Origin: JBDSSS01 sp038224055
Lineage (GTDB): Bacteria > Actinomycetota > Actinomycetes > Actinomycetales > Dermatophilaceae
Length of the DNA: 24,554 nt
Assembly (NCBI GenBank): GCA_038224055.1
Contig: JBBRGO010000014.1
Coordinates: 1-24,554 of the forward strand
Direction of reading: 5' to 3'
Shown: positions 7,866 to 14,813 of the stretch, piece after piece
Layout of the letters: each line of letters begins with the position of its first letter
Numbering within the stretch: the stretch's first letter is position 1
Translations under genes and position numbers: made by a program
The notes under the pieces: model-generated
What the model saw: only the letters and a program-made list of their open reading frames with translations
Told to the model about the DNA's origin: nothing
Databases searched by the model: none

Positions 7866-10800
7866 CTACCGGCGGGCCGCGCTCTTCTTCGCCGGCACCT
7901 TCTTCGTCGCCCGGGTCGCGGTCTTCGTCGCCGCCTTCTTCGTCGCCGCGGTCTTCGTCGCCGCGGTCTTCGTCGCGGTCCTCTTCGCCGCCGTCTTCGC
8001 CGCCGTCTTCGTCGCGGTCCTCTTCGCCGCGGTCCTCTTCGCCGCCGCCGCTGCCTTCTTCATCGGAGCCGTCGTGGCGGTCTTCCTGGCTGCAGGCTTC
8101 CGGACCGCACCGTCCGGCTCCGGAGCAGCAACCGAGACCGGTGCGTTCGAGGAGGCCGGTTTGGTGACGGTCCGGAGCGTGCGCAGCGCCACCGAGAGCG
8201 CGGCGATTCCGGCGTGCGAGAGCCGCTCGATGCCGCCGAGCGCGGTGCGGGCCCGGGCCAGTGCGTCGTCGTTGAGCTCGGACCACTGCGCCATCCGCTC
8301 CGGGGCCTCGTCCCCGCGCCGGCTCACCTCGAGCACCGAGCGGGCCAGGCTCTCCAGCACGGCGTAGAGGTCGTCCCGCAGCGCGCCGCGGGCCAAGGCG
8401 TCCCACCGGTCGTCGCGCGGGAGCATCGTCACGCGGGAGAGCATCGCGTCGATCGAGAACGTCTCAGAGGTGAGGAAGTAGACGCCGACGACGTCGTCGA
8501 GCTCCTCCCCCGTGTCCTTGGCGATCTCGACGCAGTCGAGCAGGGAGTAGACATCGAGCAGGGAGGCAGCCTGCTGGGCCAGCTCCTCGGGGACGCCCTT
8601 GCCCTCCAGCTCGCGGGTCCGGGTCCGCAACCGCGTGCTCTCGGTGCCCTGGAGCACCTCCGGCATGCGAGCGGCATACGCCTCGATCCCCGGACGGAAG
8701 CGCGCCACCTCGGCGGCGATGTCGAGCACGGCCGGGCGGGACGTGAGGAACCAGCGCACCGACCGGTCGATGAGGCGGCGGAACTCCAGGTAGAGCGCCG
8801 TCTGGGCAGCCGTCGTGATGACGTTGTCGGTGGCCTCGACGCCCCGGACGAAGCCGGCGAGGTCGAAGATCTCACGGCACACGACGTAGGCCCGGGCGAC
8901 CTGCTCCGGGGTGGCGCCGGTCTCCTCCCCGGCGCGGTAGGCGAACGTGATGCCGCCACGGTTGATCATCGAGTTCGCGACGCTGTTCGTGATGATCTCG
9001 CGGCGGAGCGGATGGGCGGCGATCTCGTCGGCATACTTGCGGCGCAACGGCTTCGGGAAGTATTCCGAGAGCGTCGAGGCGAACCACGGGTCGTCGGGCA
9101 GGCTCGTCGTGATCAGCTGGTTCTTCAGGTAGAGCTTGGCGTAGGCGACGAGGACCGAGAACTCCGGGGAGACCAGGCCCTGCCCCGACTTCTGGCGGCG
9201 CACGATCTCCGAACCGGTCGGCAGGAACTCGAGGCCCCGGTCGAGGTCGCCCTTCTCCTCGAGGAACTGGATCAGCCGCTCGTGCACCGTCAACATCTCG
9301 TGCTGCTGGGCCCGGGCGTTGCCGAGCAGGACGTTCTGCTCGTAGTTGTCCCTCAGCACCTGCTCGGCGACCTCGTCGGTCATCGACGCGAGCAGCGTGT
9401 TGCGACGACGCAGCGTCAGCTCCCCGGAGCGGGTCAGCTCGGTGAGCAGGATCTTGATGTTCACCTCGTGGTCGGAGGTGTCGACCCCCGCGCTGTTGTC
9501 GATGGCGTCGGTGTTGACCCGGACTCCGGCCAGAGCGGCCTCGATGCGTCCGAGCTGGCTCATCCCGAGGTTGCCGCCCTCGCCGATGACGCTGCAGCGG
9601 AGGTCGGCCCCGTTGACGCGGATTGCGTCGTTCGCACGGTCCCCGATCTCGCCGTTGCTCTCGCTCGTCGCCTTGACGTAGGTGCCGATGCCGCCGTTCC
9701 ACAGCAGGTCCACCGGCGCGAGGAGGATCGCCTTCATCAGCTCGGCGGGGGTCATGGTCTTCGTGCCGGCTCGCAGCCCGAGCGCGCTGATCATCTGGGC
9801 GGTGATCGAGACGGACTTGGCCGCGCGATCGATGATCGCCCCGCCCTTCGAGACGAGCGAGGAGTCGTAGTCGGCCCAGGACGAGCCCGGCAGGTCGAAC
9901 ATCCGTCGCCGCTCGGCGAAGGACGCCGCCGCGTCGGGGTCGGGATCGATGAAGATGTGGCGGTGGTCGAAGGCGGCGACGAGACGGATGTGCTCCGACA
10001 GGAGCATGCCGTTGCCGAAGACGTCACCGCTCATGTCGCCCACCCCGACACAGGTGAAGTCCTCGCTCTGGGTGTCGAGACCGGCCTCTCGGAAGTGTCG
10101 CTTGACTGACTCCCAGGCGCCGCGCGCCGTGATCCCCATGCCCTTGTGGTCGTAGCCGGCGGAGCCGCCGGAGGCGAACGCGTCGTCGAGCCAGAACCCG
10201 TAGTCGGCGGAGATGCCGTTGGCGATGTCGGAGAACTTGGCCGTGCCCTTGTCTGCGGCGACGACGAGGTACGTGTCGTCCTCGTCATGCCGCACGACGC
10301 GCTCCGGCGGGACCGCGGCGCCGCTGACGAGGTTGTCGGTGAGGTCGAGCAGCCCGGAGATGAACAGCTGGTAGGACGCGATGCCCTCGGCCAGCCAGGC
10401 CGCCCGGTCCACCGCGGGGTCAGGCAGCTGCTTGGCGTAGAAGCCGCCCTTGGAGCCGGTCGGGACGATCACGGCGTTCTTGACCATCTGGGCCTTGACG
10501 AGGCCGAGGACCTCGGTGCGGAAGTCCTCCCGTCGGTCCGACCAGCGCAGCCCACCCCGGGCGACCTTGCCGAAGCGCAGGTGCACGCCCTCGACGCGGG
10601 GGCTGTAGACCCAGACCTCGAACATCGGGCGAGGGGCCGGGAGGTCGGGCACCTTCTTGGGGTTGAGCTTGAGCGAGACGTAGGACTTCAGCGCGCCCGT
10701 CTCGTCGGGCTGGTAGAAGTTCGTCCGGAGGCCGGCGAGGACGACACCGAGCAGGGCGCGCACGATGCGGTCGTGGTCGAGGCTGGCGACCTCGTCGAGA

Positions 10801-13058
10801 GCCTCCTTGACCTGCGTCACGATGGCCTTCTGCCGGGTCGCCCGCTTGTCCCTGCCGGGTCCGGTGTCGGGGAACGCGTCCGGGTCGAACCGCGCCTCGA
10901 ACAGCTCGACGAGACTGCGCGCGATCGCGGAATGAGTGACGAGCGCGGACTCGACGTAGTCCTGCGAGAAGGTGGAGCCGCTCTGGCGCAGGTACTTCGC
11001 CACCGTGCGCAGCACGACGACCTGACGCCAGGTGAGCCCGGCGGACAGGACAAGGGCGTTGAAGCCGTCGGACTCGGCAGCCCCGTCCCAGACCGCACGG
11101 AAGGCGTCCTCGAAGCGCGCGCGCACGTCGTCGGCACCGGTGCCGGAACCCCACGCCGCAGCGTTGGCCCGAAGCCCGAAGTCGTAGATGTGGAGCAGGT
11201 TCTCGGGCCCGGTGCGGACCTCGTAGGGGCGCTCGTCCGTGACCTCGACGCCGAGGTGGGTGAAGAGCGGGAGCACCTCGGTGAGCGACAGCTCCGCGTG
11301 GCGGTAGAGCTTGAACCGGCGCTCCCCCGGCAGCTCGGAGGCCGCGTCCCGGTAGAGGTGCAGCGCCGTGGCGACGCCGTCGCGGTCGAGGGCGTCGATC
11401 CGGTCGAGGTCCTCGGCGGCCGTCGCGACGTCGAAGTCCTCCTTATAGGCCTCGGGAAGGACCTTGGCGTAGGCCACCATGGCCCGCGCCGCGCCCTCGG
11501 CGCCGCGCGCGACGCTGAGCACCTCGGAGAGGTCCTCGTCCCAGGTCCGGGCCGCGTCGATGATGCGCTGCTCGACCGCGGCGGCGTCGACCTCGGGGAT
11601 GTCGACGCCGCTCGGCATGCGCACGACGAAGTGCAGCCGGGCGAGCACCGACTCGCTGACCCGGGTGGTGTTGTCGATGTTCGCCCCACCGAAGGCCTCG
11701 AGCAGGATCGCCTCGATGCACAGCCGCACCGTCGTGTTGTAGCGGTCGCGGGGAAGGTAGACGAGACACGACATGAAGCGGCCGAACTCGTCGCGTCGGA
11801 GGAACAGCTTGGTCTTGCGCCGCTCCTGAAGGTGCAGGACGCTCGTCGCGACCTCGGCGAGCTGCTCCGCGCTCGTCTGGAAGAGCTCGTCGCGCGGGTA
11901 GGTCTCCAGGATCTGGAGGATGTCCTTGCCCGAGTGGCTCTCGGGGCTGAGGCCGGTGAGCTGCAACACCTCCTGCGCCCGGACGTCGACGAGCGGGATC
12001 TCGCTGATCGCGTCGTTGTAGGCGGCGGAGGCGTACAGCCCGAGGAAGCGCTGCTCCCCCACGCACTCCCCCCGCGCGTCGAAGGTCTTGATCGAGATGT
12101 AGTCGAGGAAGACGTCCCGGTGGACCGTGGCCCGCGAGTTGGCCTTCGTGATGATGAGGATCGTCGTGTCGCGAGCCGCCCGGCTCGCGGCCGGCGTGAG
12201 GACGAGTCCGCTGCGCGCCGCTGGTCGGTCGTAGCGCAGCAGACCCAGACCGGTGCCCGGCACCTGGCGCGAGATGTTCTTGCCCTTCTCGTGGGTGAGG
12301 GAGTACTCCCGGTAGCCGAGGAAGGTGAAGTTGTTGCTGGCCAGCCACTCCAGGAAGCGACCCGCCTCGCGCGCCTGGTGCGGGTCCGTCCCGGGAGGCG
12401 CGGTCCGCTTGAGGGTCGTGGCGATGGTCAGGGCGTGGGCCCGCATCTTCGGCCAGTCCTCGACCGCGTCGCGGACGTTCTCCAGCACCTGGTGCAGCCG
12501 GGTCTCGACGTCGGGCAGCGACGCGTCGGGGAGGCGGTCGATCTCGAGGTGCATCCACGACTCACGCACGTGCCCGACCACACCGCGGCGGGTCCGGTCG
12601 TCATCGGCCGCAATGGTTTTCAACGTCCCGGTGACCGTGCGGGTCACCGTGATCTGCGGGTGGATGAGCAGGTGGACTCCACGGTCGAAACCGCCGAGGG
12701 CCGCCACGACGGAGTCGACGAGGAAGGGCATGTCGTCGACGACGATCTGCACGACGGTGTGTGGCGAGTCCCAGCCGTCGCTGTCCATCGTCGGGTTGAA
12801 GACCCGGACGATGTTCGTCCCCACGGGCCGTTCCTTGGCGAATGCCTTGTGCCCCAAGGTGATCGCAGCCAACTCGGAGGCATTCCGCGCAATGAGGTCC
12901 TCGGTCGCGACGAGCCTGAAGTACGACGTGAGCAGCCGCCGCGCCTCCGCGGTCGCCGCCTTCGAGGGGGCGCGTCCGCCCTGCCCTCGTACGGGACCCG
13001 AGCAGGCCGCAGCGGCCTTCAGGACGGCGGTTCGAGACTGTTCGAGAGACGCAGACAT
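7866..13058 (-). CDS. gdh: Large NAD-specific glutamate dehydrogenase with a histone-like basic C-terminal tail
   Basis: This is the 180-kDa class of NAD-glutamate dehydrogenase, which oxidatively deaminates glutamate to 2-oxoglutarate and ammonium. The N-terminal half is the large regulatory region of the family. The catalytic region is near residues 830-875, with the ARGGLRWSDRREDFRTEVL segment and the catalytic-lysine block MVKNAVIVPTGSKGGF. Further conserved blocks include DKGTAKFSDIAN, GVGDMSGDVFGNGM and EGGNLGMSQLGR. The core of about 1630 residues matches the usual size of about 1620. The last 100 residues (1631-1730) are extra. From 1653 on they consist almost only of Lys, Arg, Ala and Thr, with 26 basic and no acidic residues in 78. 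The ATG at 13058 is preceded by GAGGA twelve bases upstream, and a -10 element lies at 13127-13132, giving a leader of about 60 bases. Confidence 0.96.
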   Translation of the reverse strand: MSASLEQSRTAVLKAAAACSGPVRGQGGRAPSKAATAEARRLLTSYFRLVATEDLIARNASELAAITLGHKAFAKERPVGTNIVRVFNPTMDSDGWDSPHTVVQIVVDDMPFLVDSVVAALGGFDRGVHLLIHPQITVTRTVTGTLKTIAADDDRTRRGVVGHVRESWMHLEIDRLPDASLPDVETRLHQVLENVRDAVEDWPKMRAHALTIATTLKRTAPPGTDPHQAREAGRFLEWLASNNFTFLGYREYSLTHEKGKNISRQVPGTGLGLLRYDRPAARSGLVLTPAASRAARDTTILIITKANSRATVHRDVFLDYISIKTFDARGECVGEQRFLGLYASAAYNDAISEIPLVDVRAQEVLQLTGLSPESHSGKDILQILETYPRDELFQTSAEQLAEVATSVLHLQERRKTKLFLRRDEFGRFMSCLVYLPRDRYNTTVRLCIEAILLEAFGGANIDNTTRVSESVLARLHFVVRMPSGVDIPEVDAAAVEQRIIDAARTWDEDLSEVLSVARGAEGAARAMVAYAKVLPEAYKEDFDVATAAEDLDRIDALDRDGVATALHLYRDAASELPGERRFKLYRHAELSLTEVLPLFTHLGVEVTDERPYEVRTGPENLLHIYDFGLRANAAAWGSGTGADDVRARFEDAFRAVWDGAAESDGFNALVLSAGLTWRQVVVLRTVAKYLRQSGSTFSQDYVESALVTHSAIARSLVELFEARFDPDAFPDTGPGRDKRATRQKAIVTQVKEALDEVASLDHDRIVRALLGVVLAGLRTNFYQPDETGALKSYVSLKLNPKKVPDLPAPRPMFEVWVYSPRVEGVHLRFGKVARGGLRWSDRREDFRTEVLGLVKAQMVKNAVIVPTGSKGGFYAKQLPDPAVDRAAWLAEGIASYQLFISGLLDLTDNLVSGAAVPPERVVRHDEDDTYLVVAADKGTAKFSDIANGISADYGFWLDDAFASGGSAGYDHKGMGITARGAWESVKRHFREAGLDTQSEDFTCVGVGDMSGDVFGNGMLLSEHIRLVAAFDHRHIFIDPDPDAAASFAERRRMFDLPGSSWADYDSSLVSKGGAIIDRAAKSVSITAQMISALGLRAGTKTMTPAELMKAILLAPVDLLWNGGIGTYVKATSESNGEIGDRANDAIRVNGADLRCSVIGEGGNLGMSQLGRIEAALAGVRVNTDAIDNSAGVDTSDHEVNIKILLTELTRSGELTLRRRNTLLASMTDEVAEQVLRDNYEQNVLLGNARAQQHEMLTVHERLIQFLEEKGDLDRGLEFLPTGSEIVRRQKSGQGLVSPEFSVLVAYAKLYLKNQLITTSLPDDPWFASTLSEYFPKPLRRKYADEIAAHPLRREIITNSVANSMINRGGITFAYRAGEETGATPEQVARAYVVCREIFDLAGFVRGVEATDNVITTAAQTALYLEFRRLIDRSVRWFLTSRPAVLDIAAEVARFRPGIEAYAARMPEVLQGTESTRLRTRTRELEGKGVPEELAQQAASLLDVYSLLDCVEIAKDTGEELDDVVGVYFLTSETFSIDAMLSRVTMLPRDDRWDALARGALRDDLYAVLESLARSVLEVSRRGDEAPERMAQWSELNDDALARARTALGGIERLSHAGIAALSVALRTLRTVTKPASSNAPVSVAAPEPDGAVRKPAARKTATTAPMKKAAAAAKRTAAKRTATKTAAKTAAKRTATKTAATKTAATKKAATKTATRATKKVPAKKSAARR
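7869..8102 (-). repeat. Degenerate repeats encoding the Lys/Ala/Thr-rich tail of Gdh
   Basis: Short units such as AAKRTATKTAAK recur. At DNA level the plus strand shows imperfect copies of a 15-bp unit GTCTTCGTCGCCGCG, especially at 7920-8050. The region is in frame with gdh to its stop codon. It is a coding repeat prone to length variation, not a CRISPR array. Confidence 0.85.
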
Positions 13059-13110
13059 GCGGTTGTCGATTCCTCACCAGTGGGCCCGTGCGCGCCACCG
13101 CGTCGTGACG

Positions 13111-13128
13111 CACATCTCACGATGTGAG
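13111..13128. promoter_or_regulatory. Overlapping inverted repeats at the gdh promoter, candidate operator
   Basis: CACATC (13111-13116) and GATGTG (13121-13126) form one dyad with a TCAC spacer. CTCAC (13116-13120) and GTGAG (13124-13128) form a second dyad with spacer GAT. Together they cover the predicted gdh transcription start and the edge of the -10. This position suits a repressor. The binding protein is unknown. Confidence 0.4.
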
Positions 13129-13132
13129 CCTA
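13127..13132 (-). promoter_or_regulatory. Candidate -10 element for gdh
   Basis: TAGGCT on the minus strand is identical to the pdtaS -10 hexamer. The implied start near 13120 gives a leader of about 60 bases that contains the GAGGA site. No consensus -35 is visible. Confidence 0.4.
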
Positions 13133-13200
13133 TCGCCATGACGCCACGGGCCCGCACCCGCATCGGTGGAGAACTTCCCGGACTGCCGCTCGCGCCTGCC

Positions 13201-13206
13201 TAGAGT
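13201..13206 (+). promoter_or_regulatory. -10 element of a leaderless promoter for the helical-protein pair
   Basis: TAGAGT is followed by seven bases (GGTGCCC) and then the ATG at 13214. No Shine-Dalgarno precedes that ATG. It fixes the start at 13214 rather than at an upstream in-frame ATG at 13166. Confidence 0.5.
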
Positions 13207-13213
13207 GGTGCCC

Positions 13214-13546
13214 ATGACCGACCGGATCCCCTCCGCGTCCCCGGGCGCGTCGGCGGGTCTGCGGGGCCTGGCCAGAGCGCGGTCCACCACCGGCGAGATG
13301 GCGCAGGAGCTGCTCTCGCACCTGCCGGAGGTCGGTGACGCCACCACGCAGTCGGTGCTGGACGCCTGGGTCGAGCAGGCCGCGGACACGCTGCGCGCCG
13401 TGTCGGGAGCGCTCGAGGACCGGCTTCTCGAGCTCGGCCGCGACACTGGTGACACGACAGTCACCGAGACGCGCGCGCCCCGGTCCCTGCCGTCCCTGCC
13501 GTCCCTGCCGTCCCCGCCGTCGCGGACGGAGGGGCCACTCCCGTGA
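13214..13546 (+). CDS. Small helical protein of unknown function, first of a coupled pair
   Basis: A 110-residue protein with no signal peptide or membrane segment. Residues about 15-76 look like two amphipathic helices broken at PEVGD. The second helix contains LDAWVEQAADTLRAVSGAL with a single central Trp52. Residues 88-110 are a Ser/Leu/Pro tail encoded by a 9-bp tandem repeat. The helix-turn-helix hairpin size and the central Trp resemble EspC/WXG100-like type VII secretion proteins. There is no clear WxG turn and no secretion gene nearby, so this is only a fold-level suggestion. The stop overlaps the next start in a GTGA, which implies translational coupling. An in-frame start at 13166 is possible but lacks support. 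Confidence 0.7.
   Translation: MTDRIPSASPGASAGLRGLARARSTTGEMAQELLSHLPEVGDATTQSVLDAWVEQAADTLRAVSGALEDRLLELGRDTGDTTVTETRAPRSLPSLPSLPSPPSRTEGPLP
13481..13516 (+). repeat. 9-bp tandem repeat encoding a Ser-Leu-Pro tail
   Basis: About four copies of CCGTCCCTG (the outer copies differ by one base) encode SLPSLPSLPSP at the C-terminus of the first helical protein. It is likely a site of length variation. Confidence 0.8.
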
Positions 13547-14028
13547 CCCGGGCCGACCCCGGCAGCGTCTCCGCCCTCGGCGGCGCCCTTCGCAGCCAGG
13601 CCCTCCGGCTCGCCGACCACGAGGAACGGCTCTCCGTTGCGGCCCGGAGGGCGGCGCGGTCCGGCACGCCGGATCCGACCCGGGAGGAGCGCGACCTGCT
13701 GCGTCGGACGGCCGCCGAGCTCGACCGGGTCGGAGCGGCGCTGCAGGCGTGGACCGCCGACACCGCCGAGGACGCCGCGCGGCTGCGGGGTCTCGGGGAC
13801 GAGGCCGCACGGTCCGACCTGCGTGTCGAGGGACACCACGTCGTGGAGCCGCCGGCCCCGAGCCGCGTCGAGCCCGGCACGAGGCTGACCGAGGGCGCAC
13901 GCCTGCAGGAGCGCCTCAACCGCGTCACTGCGTCGCGGACACGAGGACTCGGCCGCCTGCGGCGGGAGCTCGAGTCGTCCCTGGCGACACTCCAGCGCCT
14001 CTCCGCGCACGCGCGGTCCGGAGCCTGA
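13543..14028 (+). CDS. Helical coiled-coil-like protein of unknown function, second of a coupled pair
   Basis: A 161-residue protein beginning with GTG inside the stop of the previous gene (four-base overlap). Residues about 7-36 and 46-85 are charged, Ala/Leu/Arg-rich helices (SALGGALRSQALRLADHEERL and ELDRVGAALQAWTAD). A Pro-containing break with RVEGHHVVEPPAPSR follows at about 94-108. A final long helix at 118-157 ends LRRELESSLATLQRL. There is no signal peptide, membrane segment or catalytic motif. The overall look is of a partner for the upstream protein, possibly type VII secretion-associated. I do not recognise a named family, so its function is unassigned. Confidence 0.7.
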   Translation: MTRADPGSVSALGGALRSQALRLADHEERLSVAARRAARSGTPDPTREERDLLRRTAAELDRVGAALQAWTADTAEDAARLRGLGDEAARSDLRVEGHHVVEPPAPSRVEPGTRLTEGARLQERLNRVTASRTRGLGRLRRELESSLATLQRLSAHARSGA

Positions 14029-14097
14029 CGAGGGCGACCGCGCCCGCCCCGTCCGCGCGCCGCCCCTTGCGCGCGACGCCGGGCGCACCGGGTGACA

Positions 14098-14103
14098 TAG
14101 CGT
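14098..14103 (+). promoter_or_regulatory. -10 element of a leaderless promoter for the DUF2505 gene
   Basis: TAGCGT is followed by seven bases (GTCGCCC) and then the ATG at 14111. No ribosome site is visible. It argues against the GTG at 14102, which overlaps the hexamer. Confidence 0.5.
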
Positions 14104-14110
14104 GTCGCCC

Positions 14111-14608
14111 ATGAGGATCACCGAGACCATCGACTACCCGGCCGGCCCCCAGGCGGTGTTCACCATGCTCACCTCCGAGGCCTTCCAGGAGCGCAAGTGC
14201 GCCGAGGCCGGGGCGCTGAGCCACGGCGTCGACATCACCGAGTCCGCCGGCGGCGCGCGCATCGTCACCAACCGCGACCTACCCACGGACGACCTGCCCG
14301 ACTTCGCCAAGTCGATCGTCGGCAACCGTCTGGCCATCACCGAGACGTACGTGTGGGCCGCCCCCACCGATGACGGCGCGCGTCCTGGCACCCTCACCGT
14401 CGAGGTCGCCGGCGCCCCCGTGGCCCTGCACGCCACCGTGCGCATGGCCTCCGGTGGGTCGGGCACGACGATCACCATCGTCGGGGATCTCAAGGCCTCC
14501 ATCCCGCTCTTCGGTGGCAAGGTCGAGAAGGCCTCCGCTCCCGCCGTCGTCGACGCGATCCGCGGCGAACAGCGCACCGGCACAGCCTGGCTCACCGAGA
14601 ACGCCTGA
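14111..14608 (+). CDS. DUF2505 family protein (SRPBCC-like fold)
   Basis: A 165-residue protein of the actinobacterial DUF2505 family, opening MRITETIDYPAGPQAVFTML. The pattern of beta strands, a long central insert and a C-terminal helix resembles the START/SRPBCC ligand-binding cup. The biochemical role is unknown. A role in binding a hydrophobic ligand is inferred from the fold only. There is no signal peptide. The ATG at 14111 is chosen because a -10 hexamer ends seven bases before it. The GTG at 14102 would add three residues. It is separated from the helical-protein pair by 82 bases with its own promoter, and is convergent with pruA. Confidence 0.85.
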   Translation: MRITETIDYPAGPQAVFTMLTSEAFQERKCAEAGALSHGVDITESAGGARIVTNRDLPTDDLPDFAKSIVGNRLAITETYVWAAPTDDGARPGTLTVEVAGAPVALHATVRMASGGSGTTITIVGDLKASIPLFGGKVEKASAPAVVDAIRGEQRTGTAWLTENA

Positions 14609-14633
14609 GTCACCCCGCCCCGGCACCCGACGC

Positions 14634-14663
14634 CGGTATGCCGCCGAGCTCGGCGGCATACCG
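14634..14663. terminator. Perfect 30-base palindrome, probable bidirectional terminator
   Basis: Fifteen bases (14634-14648) are followed at once by their exact reverse complement (14649-14663). As RNA it would form a very stable hairpin 26 bases after the DUF2505 stop, in a convergent gap. There is no T-run on either side. It contains the heptamer GTATGCC in both orientations. Confidence 0.55.
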
Positions 14664-14680
14664 CTGTCCTCACCTCCTCG

Positions 14681-14813
14681 CGGTGCTCCCTCGCTGGCGC
14701 TCGGTCGATCCTCGCGTCCTGGGTCAGCCCATCACTTTGTGGCCCGACCCCACGGACGCTCCGGTCCTCCCTCGCTGGCGCTCGGTCGATCCTCGCGTCC
14801 TGGGTCAGCCCAT
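14681..14813. repeat. 52-bp direct repeat, two copies 81 bp apart
   Basis: Copies at 14681-14732 and 14762-14813 differ at one base. The second copy includes the last codons and stop of pruA, so the first is a duplicated pruA 3' end plus flank. No insertion-sequence gene or terminal inverted repeat is present. It may be a dispersed 3'-end element or a local tandem duplication. Confidence 0.85.

Noticed and set aside
7880..8060. CRISPR-like or tandem repeat array
   Set aside because: The repeats are short, degenerate, lack regular spacers and are in frame with the Gdh C-terminus, encoding Lys/Ala/Thr repeats.
8214..13127. Two very long plus-strand open frames (631 and 993 codons) opposite gdh
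   Set aside because: They are antisense shadows of gdh caused by high GC. Their composition is Arg/Asp/Val/Leu-rich with no domain pattern, whereas the minus-strand frame is a clear Gdh.
13166..13213. Upstream start for the first helical protein
   Set aside because: The ATG at 13166 has no ribosome site, and a TAGAGT -10 sits seven bases before the ATG at 13214, inside the would-be extension.
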